Assembly: GCF_008795955.1 (NCBI RefSeq)
Contig: NZ_VMHN01000006.1
Location: 150,131-214,130 of the forward strand
Length of the DNA: 64,000 nt
Direction of reading: 5' to 3'
From: Marinobacter denitrificans
Lineage (GTDB): Bacteria; Pseudomonadota; Gammaproteobacteria; Pseudomonadales; Oleiphilaceae
Below are positions 26,473 through 34,715 of this stretch, piece by piece. A model generated the notes under the pieces. The model saw only the letters and a list, made by a program, of their open reading frames with translations. It was not told where the DNA came from and searched no databases. The position numbers were made by a program, and so were the translations under genes. The number at the start of each line of letters is the position of its first letter. Position 1 is the stretch's first letter.

Positions 26473-27657
26473 ATGACAACAACAAAAGCCAAAGTTGTTT
26501 ATTCCCCGGTTTTTACCGACGGTGCGGAATTCCGTATTCCCACCTTCAAGTTACTGAAGCAGGACGGTTCGCTCTATAAGGGAGCCAAAGCCCCTGATCT
26601 CGATAAAGAGAAAGCCCTGCGCATCTACCGCGCGATGGTCACCACCCGGATTCTTGATGAACGCATGCTCGCTGCCCAGCGGCAGGGACGCCTGAGCTTC
26701 TACATGCAGTGCACCGGCGAGGAAGCCGCCGTTATCGGCAGTACCGCCGCGCTGGATGACGGCGACATGATCATGGCGCAGTACCGCGAACAGGGCTCCC
26801 TGGTTTACCGCGGCTTCACCATCGACGAATTCATGAACCAGCTGTTCGGCAACGAACTGGACTATGGTAAAGGGCGCCAGATGCCCGTTCATTACGGTTC
26901 CGCCAAGCTGAACTACATGACCATATCATCGCCCCTGGCCACCCAGATTCCACAGGCTACCGGCTACGCCTATGGCCAGAAAATGTCAGGCGAGGGCCAT
27001 TGTACTATTACCTATTTCGGTGAAGGCGCCGCCTCGGAAGGGGATTTCCACGCCGCCCTGAACATGGCCGCTGTCCATCGCGTTCCGGTGATTTTCCTGT
27101 GCCGCAACAACGGCTACGCCATATCCACTCCGGCCGCCGAGCAGTTCGCCGCCGACGGGGTGGCACCCAGAGCCTATGGCTACAAGATGGACGTGATCCG
27201 TGTCGATGGTAACGACATTCTCGCCATGCACGAGGCCACCAAAGCAGCACGCAGCCTGGCGGTGGAGCACAATCGCCCGGTGCTGATTGAAGCCATGAGC
27301 TATCGCCTTGCCGCCCACTCGTCTTCCGACGACCCGTCCGGCTATCGCAGCAAGGACGAGGAAGCCGTGTGGCGCGAGAAAGACCCGATCCTGCGCATGC
27401 GCCTCTGGCTCGAGCGCAAGAAATGGTGGACCGAAGACGACGAGAAAAAACTGCAGGAGAACATGCGCCGCGAGGTTCTCGAGACCATGAAGCGGGCGCA
27501 GAAACGGCCACCACCTGCGCTTGATACCCTGGTGAGCGACGTCTATGACGAAGTGCCACCGGGTCTGGCTGAACAGTTCGACAGGCTCAAGGCGCATATC
27601 CGGCGGCACCCGGACGCGTACCCGAAGAGTGCAGAACACGCTAAGGGAGGCGCCTGA
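26473..27657 (+). CDS. bkdA1: Branched-chain 2-oxoacid dehydrogenase E1 alpha subunit
   Basis: 394 residues from the ATG at 26473 (AGGAAGAGG just upstream; the longer frame from 26362 lacks one). TPP-binding motif GEGAASEGDFHAALNMA...CRNNGYAIS is present. With E1beta it decarboxylates 2-oxo acids from Leu, Ile and Val. It resembles mitochondrial BCKDHA in the loop SYRLAAHSSSDDPSGYRS (residues 276-293) and in the C-terminal tail (FDRLKAHIRRHPDAYP). The serines aligning with the two mammalian regulatory phosphosites are S283 and S293. Confidence 0.92.
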   Translation: MTTTKAKVVYSPVFTDGAEFRIPTFKLLKQDGSLYKGAKAPDLDKEKALRIYRAMVTTRILDERMLAAQRQGRLSFYMQCTGEEAAVIGSTAALDDGDMIMAQYREQGSLVYRGFTIDEFMNQLFGNELDYGKGRQMPVHYGSAKLNYMTISSPLATQIPQATGYAYGQKMSGEGHCTITYFGEGAASEGDFHAALNMAAVHRVPVIFLCRNNGYAISTPAAEQFAADGVAPRAYGYKMDVIRVDGNDILAMHEATKAARSLAVEHNRPVLIEAMSYRLAAHSSSDDPSGYRSKDEEAVWREKDPILRMRLWLERKKWWTEDDEKKLQENMRREVLETMKRAQKRPPPALDTLVSDVYDEVPPGLAEQFDRLKAHIRRHPDAYPKSAEHAKGGA

Positions 27658-27658
27658 G

Positions 27659-28636
27659 ATGACACAGATGAATATGCTCCAGGCCATTAACAACGCCCTT
27701 GATACCGCCATGGCCGCCGACGAACGGGTGCTGTGTTTCGGTGAGGACGTGGGCATCTTCGGCGGCGTTTTCCGGGCCACCAGCAACCTACAACAGAAAT
27801 ACGGCAAAGCCCGCTGCTTCAACACACCACTGGTTGAACAGGGCATCATTGGTTTTGCCAACGGCCTGGCGGCCCAGGGTTCTGTGCCGGTCGCAGAGAT
27901 ACAGTTTGCCGATTACATCTTCCCCGCCTTTGACCAGATCGTGAACGAGTCGGCCAAGTTCCGTTACCGCTCCGGCAACCTGTTCAATGTGGGCGGATTG
28001 ACCATTCGCGCACCCTATGGCGGCGGCATTGCCGGCGGGCTTTATCACTCACAGTCACCGGAAGCCTATTTTGCCCACACACCGGGGCTCAAGATCGTGG
28101 TGCCGCGCAATCCGCACCAGGCCAAGGGCCTGCTTCTGGCTGCCATCCACGACCAGAACCCTACCCTGTTCTTCGAGCCCAAGCGGCTGTACCGCGCTTC
28201 CGTCGGCGACGTGCCGGATGAAGACTACCGGCTGCCACTGGGCGAAGCCGAAGTGCTCAAGGAAGGCACGGATGTCACCGTGCTGGGCTGGGGCGCACAG
28301 ATGGAAGTGATTGAACACGCCGTCGAAATGGCGGAAAAAGAAGGCATTTCCTGTGAAGTCATCGACCTGAGAACCATTCTGCCGTGGGATGTGGAAACCG
28401 TCGCCAACTCGGTGTTCAAAACCGGGCGCCTGGTGGTGACCCATGAAGCCCCGCTGACCGGCGGTTTTGCCGGCGAAATTGCGGCGACGATACAGGAGCG
28501 TTGCTTCCTGTACCTGGAATCCCCGATCGCTCGGGTGACCGGGATGGATACCCCCTTCCCGCTGGTGCTGGAAAAAGAGCACCTGCCCAATCACCTGAAG
28601 GTCTATGAGGCCATCAGGTCGAGCGTGGAATTCTAG
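27659..28636 (+). CDS. bkdA2: Branched-chain 2-oxoacid dehydrogenase E1 beta subunit
   Basis: 325 residues; the ATG follows the E1alpha stop by one base with AGGGAGG upstream. Transketolase-like fold with FGEDVGIFGGVFRAT, NTPLVEQGIIGFANGLA, the potassium-site region APYGGGIAGGLYHSQSPEAYF, and VTHEAPLTGGFAGEIAA. It forms the active-site interface with E1alpha. Confidence 0.94.
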   Translation: MTQMNMLQAINNALDTAMAADERVLCFGEDVGIFGGVFRATSNLQQKYGKARCFNTPLVEQGIIGFANGLAAQGSVPVAEIQFADYIFPAFDQIVNESAKFRYRSGNLFNVGGLTIRAPYGGGIAGGLYHSQSPEAYFAHTPGLKIVVPRNPHQAKGLLLAAIHDQNPTLFFEPKRLYRASVGDVPDEDYRLPLGEAEVLKEGTDVTVLGWGAQMEVIEHAVEMAEKEGISCEVIDLRTILPWDVETVANSVFKTGRLVVTHEAPLTGGFAGEIAATIQERCFLYLESPIARVTGMDTPFPLVLEKEHLPNHLKVYEAIRSSVEF

Positions 28637-28662
28637 GTTGATATCAGGACAGGAGAGCAATC

Positions 28663-30267
28663 ATGAGTGATTTTATACTGCCCGATATCGGCGAAGGTAT
28701 CGTGGAGTGCGAACTGGTCAAATGGCTGGTCAGCGAAGGCGACATCATCGAAGAAGACCAGCCGGTTGCCGAGGTGATGACCGACAAGGCGCTGGTGGAA
28801 ATTCCCGCGCCGTACAGGGGCAAGGTAACCCGCCTGTATCACAAGGAAGGCGACATCGCGAAGGTTCACGCTCCGCTGTTCGAACTGGTGGAAGAAGGCG
28901 GTGACAGCGATCAGGAGACAGCGCCTCAAGCCCCATCGAAAGAAGCCGGCGCAGACACCAGGGAAGCAGAGCCTGTGCATGAAACTTCTGGCACCACTAC
29001 CGCCAATGACGACGAGACTGAAGACTTTATCCTTCCCGATATCGGCGAAGGCATCGTTGAGTGTGAGGTGGTGGAATGGCGCGTCGCCGAAGGTGACGAG
29101 ATCGAGGAAGACCAGCCGGTAGTCGATGTCATGACGGACAAAGCCATGGTCGAGATTACCGCGCCCAAGGCTGGCCGCGTCACCAAGCTTTACCATAAGC
29201 AGCAGGAGATGGCCCGGGTGCACTCCCCACTGTTTGCGTTTATTCCTCGCGACCGTGACGAGCCCACCGAGGCAAAAGCTACTTCGAAGCCGGCACCGGA
29301 ACCCTCCCCGGCCACCGAAAAACCGGTCTCAACAGGAAACCGGCAACGGATTCCCGCCAGCCCTGCCGTGCGCCGCCTGGTGCGTGAGCACAACCTCAAC
29401 CTGGCGAACATCGCCGGTTCCGGCAAGGATGGCCGGGTACTGAAGGCCGATGTGCTTGCCCACCTCGATAAGCCCACTGCTCCTCCGCAGAGCCATGAAG
29501 GCGCTGGGGAATCGCAGCAAGCCATTCAGAGCAGCGGGCGCAGAATGCCGGAGCGTGAGCAGGAAGTACGGATCGAACCGATCAAGGGCATGAAAGCGGC
29601 GATGGCCCGCAGCATGGTCAAGTCGGCAACCACGATCCCCCACTTCATCTACAGCGAAGACATCGACGTTACTGACCTGCTGAAGCTGCGGGAACAGCTC
29701 AAACCGGAAGCCGAAGCCCGTGGCTCACGGCTGACACTGATGCCATTCGTCATGAAGGCGATGGCTTTGGCGGTTCAGGAGTTCCCGGTACTCAACAGCC
29801 GTGTTAACGAAGACATTTCCGAGATTCACTACCTGCCCAACTGCAATATCGGCATGGCGGTGGACGGCAGGGCCGGGCTGATGGTTCCCAATGTCAAAGG
29901 TGTTGAGAGCCTGACCCTGCTGGGCATTGCCGATGAAGTGGCCCGTCTGACCGAGGCGGCCCGCTCGGGCAGGGTAAGCCAGGAGGACCTCAAGGGCGGC
30001 ACCATCACCATCTCCAATATTGGTGCACTGGGGGGCACCTACGCCTCGCCTATCATCAATGCTCCGGAAGTGGCGATTGTGGCTCTTGGCCGCACCCAGA
30101 AGCTGCCGCGTTTCGACGCCAGCGGCCAGGTGGTGGAACGGGCCATCATGACCGTAAGCTGGGCGGGGGACCATCGCATCATTGATGGCGGCACCATAGC
30201 GCGCTTCTGCAATCGCTGGAAGGGCTACCTGGAGTCGCCGCAATCCATGCTGTTGCACCTGGGCTGA
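28663..30267 (+). CDS. bkdB: Dihydrolipoyl acyltransferase (E2) of the branched-chain complex
   Basis: 534 residues with two tandem lipoyl domains (both contain VMTDKA with the lipoyl lysine, about residues 43 and 163), Pro/Ala/Glu linkers, an E3-binding domain (ASPAVRRLVREHNLNLANIAGSG) and the catalytic domain ending VSWAGDHRIIDGGTIARF with the active-site His and Asp. Two lipoyl domains differ from the single one usual in branched-chain E2. No E3 gene follows, so a shared lipoamide dehydrogenase elsewhere must serve. Confidence 0.92.
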   Translation: MSDFILPDIGEGIVECELVKWLVSEGDIIEEDQPVAEVMTDKALVEIPAPYRGKVTRLYHKEGDIAKVHAPLFELVEEGGDSDQETAPQAPSKEAGADTREAEPVHETSGTTTANDDETEDFILPDIGEGIVECEVVEWRVAEGDEIEEDQPVVDVMTDKAMVEITAPKAGRVTKLYHKQQEMARVHSPLFAFIPRDRDEPTEAKATSKPAPEPSPATEKPVSTGNRQRIPASPAVRRLVREHNLNLANIAGSGKDGRVLKADVLAHLDKPTAPPQSHEGAGESQQAIQSSGRRMPEREQEVRIEPIKGMKAAMARSMVKSATTIPHFIYSEDIDVTDLLKLREQLKPEAEARGSRLTLMPFVMKAMALAVQEFPVLNSRVNEDISEIHYLPNCNIGMAVDGRAGLMVPNVKGVESLTLLGIADEVARLTEAARSGRVSQEDLKGGTITISNIGALGGTYASPIINAPEVAIVALGRTQKLPRFDASGQVVERAIMTVSWAGDHRIIDGGTIARFCNRWKGYLESPQSMLLHLG

Positions 30268-30276
30268 CGGGGCATC

Positions 30277-32124
30277 ATGGCTGAGCAGAAGACACAACTG
30301 CAGCAGTTCTACATACCTGAAGAGCAGTCGATCTACCTGCTCAGCCATGATGATGCCAAGAAGCTCAAGGACTGGGTGGCACTGTGTGCCACCCAACTCC
30401 GCCAACTGGGTTACCTGGACATAGAACTGATTGGCAAAGGCGCCTACGGCTTCGTGTTCGCAGGCCGCCTGCCAAGCCCGGACCACAGCGGTCCCGAGCA
30501 CGTTTTCAAATTCACCCGCATCAACCTGCCACAACACCTGCAGGACCGCCTGGAGGACGAAGCCTACATCCTCGAGCAGGTCCGGCACCCGAGAGTGCCC
30601 CGGCTGATCGCCTACCAGCGGGCACACAACCAGCCCATCCTGGTGATGGAACGGGCGGCCGGCCTTAACCTGGAAGAAGTCTCTTTGCGTGAGGGCCGCC
30701 TCAAACCGCGGGTGGTGATGCGCATCGCCGACCAGCTTGCAGACATCCTGCGCAACCTGCGCCGGGAGAACGGCCCCGCCGGGCGCCCTATCGTGCACGG
30801 CGACATCAAACCGTCGAACCTGGTGTTCGACGCCAGCACCGAGAACATCGCCCTGATCGACTGGGGCTCGTCGGTGTTCGCACAGCTCGACGCCAACCAG
30901 CAGTTCCTCACCACCAATGTCATGGAGCTGATGTCGGACAACCTGCAACAGACCAACGCTAGGCTGGGGGATGTCTACTTTATAGGAGAAGAACAGCTGA
31001 ACGGCGGCCTGTCGTCTCCCCGCTTTGACGAACAGGGCGCGGCCGGTACGCTTTATGCGCTGGCTTCGGGCCAGTCGTGCCGCTTTGGCCACCAGGCCAT
31101 TCCCGCCACCTCCCTCGGGCTTCCGATGGAATTCGCCCGCATGCTCGACGGCATGCTGGCTCCGGACCCGGAGACCCGCCGGGAAGCCGGCGACTACTAT
31201 TTGAGCGAAATGCCCAGGATGGCGCGCACGGTGATGATCGATCTGCCGGAGCCGCCGGTGACCCCTTTGGTGCCGGTCTGGACACGCCCATCAGACCACG
31301 AAATCGACACCGTGGTGTACGGTTCCCGCAAATCTTTCCTGAGACAGGAAGGTGCCCCGGAAACCCTCAACGACGTCAACGACGTCCAGCTTGACCGCTA
31401 CTATAAAAACTTCATGCAAGGGATGGGGGAGACGGAAAAGGCGTTTCTCGCTGCGGTCAGCCGGCTGGGCCGATATCCCGTGGAAGGTGGCCTCGCCGTG
31501 CGCTGGGAAAGCGACGGCGTGTACATAGACACATCACTGAACCTGCACGACCCCAAACTGAAGAATGCCTTCATCCGGGCCGTCAACAACATGGTCTACC
31601 TGGCCCAGGCCATTTACCGCCAGGGCATCTTCAAAAGCTGCCTGTTCAACGCCCGCAACACCCTGCACATCGACCGCGATGAACCAGTCCAGCCGTTCGT
31701 GCCGGAACCCGGCATGCAACTGCGGTACGAGGTAAGCGCGGCGCCGGAGGTGGAAGACGAATCCCGGGTACACTCCTACTTCGAGGATGGCCCCGATCCG
31801 GAAGAGTTTCTGGTGCTGCCGCAGACTATTATCACGGCGCTGGAATCCCTCAACGACATCCATCACACCGGCATGATCATCTTCGAAGCCCTGCCCCGCC
31901 ACCTCAAGATCCACAGCCACTACCGGCTGCTGGATCCGGACCGGGAAGGCGAGTTTTCACGTCTGCTGGACGAAATCCTCTCCTCGGTGAGCAAAATCAC
32001 CGGCCTGGGCGTTTCTGGCTTCATGAAAATGCCCTACAAGGACACCCGCTTCTTCCCCCACATCGAACGCCTGCCGGAACGGTACTACCCCAGAAATCCC
32101 AGGGCAGAGGCTGATTCAGCCTGA
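30277..32124 (+). CDS. Hanks-type serine/threonine protein kinase (Stk1-like)
   Basis: 615 residues starting 9 bp after the E2 stop. Kinase motifs: glycine loop GKGAYG (53-58), lysine K78 in VFKFT, catalytic HGDIKPSN (H174, D176, K178, N181) and DWG at 195-197 in place of DFG. After the kinase lobe the protein extends about 300 residues with conserved-looking blocks (RYYKNFMQGMGETEKAFLAAV, VNNMVYLAQAIYRQGIFKSCLFNARNTLHI, GFMKMPYKDTRFF). There is no TM helix, so it is cytosolic. It resembles Pseudomonas Stk1-type kinases. The tight spacing implies co-transcription with the bkd genes. Confidence 0.85.
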   Translation: MAEQKTQLQQFYIPEEQSIYLLSHDDAKKLKDWVALCATQLRQLGYLDIELIGKGAYGFVFAGRLPSPDHSGPEHVFKFTRINLPQHLQDRLEDEAYILEQVRHPRVPRLIAYQRAHNQPILVMERAAGLNLEEVSLREGRLKPRVVMRIADQLADILRNLRRENGPAGRPIVHGDIKPSNLVFDASTENIALIDWGSSVFAQLDANQQFLTTNVMELMSDNLQQTNARLGDVYFIGEEQLNGGLSSPRFDEQGAAGTLYALASGQSCRFGHQAIPATSLGLPMEFARMLDGMLAPDPETRREAGDYYLSEMPRMARTVMIDLPEPPVTPLVPVWTRPSDHEIDTVVYGSRKSFLRQEGAPETLNDVNDVQLDRYYKNFMQGMGETEKAFLAAVSRLGRYPVEGGLAVRWESDGVYIDTSLNLHDPKLKNAFIRAVNNMVYLAQAIYRQGIFKSCLFNARNTLHIDRDEPVQPFVPEPGMQLRYEVSAAPEVEDESRVHSYFEDGPDPEEFLVLPQTIITALESLNDIHHTGMIIFEALPRHLKIHSHYRLLDPDREGEFSRLLDEILSSVSKITGLGVSGFMKMPYKDTRFFPHIERLPERYYPRNPRAEADSA

Positions 32125-32227
32125 ACCCTTAAACTGGCCAAACCAGAGCCGAGAGGGCTGGACAGAGCACCCCATCACACGTAAGATTGCGCACTCGAAA
32201 TTGATGCCATCGCATTGATTCCGATAC

Positions 32228-32304
<77 letters not shown>

Positions 32305-33067
32305 TTTTTATGGCAGATCAACACGTTACACGCTGCAATCTTTCCCAGTCACACTCAGTCTTCGAATCTGCACTTTTCCAAGCTTCTAATCGGGCAGTGA
32401 CCTTTGCCCTGCTTTTAAAATCGTCCTGTTTAGCACATGAAATTGAGCTTGTGTCCAAATTGTGTCCATGGCGTGTCCGCACTAATTCGGAAGGAAATTG
32501 GCGCGATCGCAATCTGACCTTTGCACTGAAAAACCCAAAACACCTTTAGAAAAGAAGATTCATTGAGGGCGCTAAGGTCGCAAAGCGAACATTCAGCTTG
32601 GAAGATAGCGCCAGCCTAACGGGCCGATTCGTGGAATTGCACTGGAACACTCTGGTCCAGTTGACGGACTTTTTGAACTCGGAGCATCCCTTTCGCACCA
32701 TCAAGCGGCAGTTAAGTTATGCCAAAGTCCGCGATCGCAGCCTGTCGAAGAACACCAACCTGTTCTACCTGTTCGCGGCGCTCAGCAACATGCGGAGTGA
32801 CAGGTTCGCCGTTTTTAAGCCATTTTATGCGTCCTTCACCGCAGTAGTTCTTGTACTCTTCCGCCACGTCGGGGCGGCGGCTGCTTCGAATGCTTCTTTG
32901 GTCTTCGTGACACGCGCATGGCCCTGTTCTTCATGGAGCATCCATTGGTCGTCGCCGTAGATAATAGGCAGGTCCATGAAGGTCTTAACCCTCCATTAAC
33001 CACCTCCTAGATAGTCTGTATCCCGTCGTTTACCGCAGATTTGACCGCGCCCGAATGGACTTTACCT
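32305..33067. other. Degenerate stretch after tRNA-Arg with mobile-element scraps
   Basis: No intact gene. The part next to the tRNA (32440-32480) contains the tandem GTGTCCAAATTGTGTCC phrase often found beside integrase genes at tRNA sites, but no integrase is present. 32598-32815 is a transposase tail (separate entry). On the minus strand, 32977 down to about 32880 reads as a coding remnant starting MDLPIIYGDDQWMLHEEQGH before going out of frame; I do not recognise it. Confidence 0.6.
32598..32815 (+). pseudogene. Transposase C-terminal remnant (IS5-like DDE)
   Basis: The readable frame contains EHPFRTIKRQLSYAKVRDRS followed by LSKNTNLFYLFAALSNM. This matches the end of IS5-group DDE transposases, in which the catalytic Glu precedes a phrase of the kind HPFR.IKRQFGY.KVRYRGL.KN. 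The N-terminal two thirds are missing and the frame then runs into unrelated sequence. Confidence 0.65.
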
Positions 33068-34129
33068 ATGTATCGCTTGCCCTGCTCGAAAGTAGTGCTG
33101 ACTGCTTTATGCTGCCTGGTTATTGCAGGCTGCAGTTCGTTGTCCACGAGAACGGACTATCTCGCTCAGGCCGATTCCGAGCGTCAGAACGTCGTCTCCA
33201 AGTTTGAGATGGAGGTTGGTCTCGAAACAGCCTACCTGAATGAGCTGGTCAACAGCCATGACCTGGACGCGCTTATTGTCGAAGCGCGCGCGGCCAATCC
33301 TGATTTCCAGCAAACACGGCTTTCACTCCAAATTCTCCGTGCTCAATACCGAGCGACTCAGGCGGATCAACTCCCCGACGTCGAGGCTGGATTCGTCGCG
33401 AATAACACTGACGGTCTAGATACTGCCTACACCGGCACCGTCAGCATCAGCTGGGAGCTGGATTTGTGGTCGAAGATTTCTGATGAGGCGTCGGCTGCCG
33501 CCAGTGACGTTGCTGAACAGCTGGCTCTCTACCAAGCTGCGCGGGATACGCTCGCAGCCGAGGTCATGCAGGGCTGGTTGAAACTGGTGAATCTGAATCG
33601 CTCCGTTGCCATCGAAAAGCAACGCGCGGAGCTGGAAAAAAACGAACAGTGGATTCTTCAGCGTTACCGCTCGGGACTGGGTGACCTTGAAGATCTGGAC
33701 AGCGCCCAAAGCTCTGCGGCCAGTGCCAGGGCGACATTGATTGCAGTTCAGGAATCCCTGCAGCAACAGCAAAGGGCGTTGAACCTGTTGCTCGGGCGAA
33801 GCCAGGCTAGCACGGTCATTTCCGCCGACTATCCGCAGGTTCTTTTACCCCTGTCCGACCTTGCAGAGCAAACATTGCAGCGTCGCCCGGACCTTAAAGC
33901 GGCCTATATGGCTATCAGGGCAAATGATTTTCGAACGTCCGTTGCCTACAAGGACATGCTGCCATCCATCAACCTGGAAACAGCGCTTAGCGAAACAGGC
34001 ACATCGCCCAGTGACGCCCTATTGCGCAACCCGGTGTGGTCATTGCTCGGTCAGCTACCGCGTTGTGCCCTGGATCGACGAATTGATGGCAACGCATCCA
34101 GGTTTGAATCTCAGAGTTCAGATTACTGA
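33068..34129 (+). pseudogene. RND outer-membrane efflux lipoprotein, 3'-truncated
   Basis: From ATG 33068 the protein has a lipoprotein signal (CLVIAGCSS) and the NodT/OprM family pattern: LIVEARAANPDFQQTRLSL, SWELDLWSKISDEASAA, the repeated tubular half EQWILQRYRSGLGDLEDLDSAQS, and RRPDLKAAYMAIRAND. At about 34050, after VWSLLGQL, homology stops and the frame ends in about 23 unrelated residues; a complete protein would be over 100 residues longer. It has lost its C-terminal barrel strand region and is probably inactive as the exit duct for the neighbouring RND pump. Confidence 0.8.
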
Positions 34130-34700
34130 CACCAACGTGGACTTTTACCGGGATTCGGTCGACATGGCGCTTCGCTACGGCGCGCCCAGTGACACCAACC
34201 TGTATGGCTTCAAAATTTGCGATGTGCCGCGCCTGCTTTGCGCATCTCCTGATTACCTTTCGCGTCATGGTCGCCCCATTCATCCTGATGACCTTGAGAA
34301 CCACAACGGACTGTTCTATCAGTTGCAGGACATCCCATTTGACCTCTGGACGTTCAAACGGGGAGACGAGGAATATCGAGTCAAAATGACGGGCGATCGC
34401 GCCTCAAACGATGGCGATCTGGTTCGCCGGTGGTGCGTCGCTGGTCGCGGTCTTGCGATAAAATCGTGTCTTGATATGTCGGATGATCTGCTTGCAGGCC
34501 GTGTCACCACAATCATGCCGGACTATGCGCCGCCGGTATCCGAGCTGTGGCTGATTTGTCCTACCCGACAGTCAATAACGCCGGCAATGAGGTTGTTGAG
34601 GGATGACCTGCGTGCAAAAGTAGGCGAACTGATGAATGCAATGATTGCCGGAGGCTTTTTTCCTCCGGATCGCTTGTCCGGAGGAAAAAAAGACGCCTGA
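34055..34700 (+). pseudogene. LysR-type regulator, 5'-truncated (effector domain only)
   Basis: From about 34055 the +2-shifted frame reads as a LysR effector domain: WIDELMATHPGLNLRVQITD, VDMALRYGAPSD, LLCASPDYLSRHGRPIHPDDL, and the C-terminal LWLICPTRQSITPAMRLL. The DNA-binding half is absent, replaced by the efflux-protein gene at a clean joint. A perfect hairpin (34655-34692) lies in its last codons. Confidence 0.8.
34655..34692. repeat. Strong hairpin at the end of the LysR fragment
   Basis: A 15-bp arm (34655-34669) is mirrored by 34677-34692 with one extra A. The T run precedes and the A run follows the GC stem on both strands, so it is not a standard terminator, although it separates two convergent genes. 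Confidence 0.6.
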
Positions 34701-34715
34701 AAAACAGCGGGTGCG

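Noticed and set aside
34655..34692. Hairpin with T and A runs as a terminator between the LysR fragment and the RND gene
   Set aside because: On both strands the T run is before the stem and the A run after it, so a transcript would lack the U tract that follows a terminator stem.
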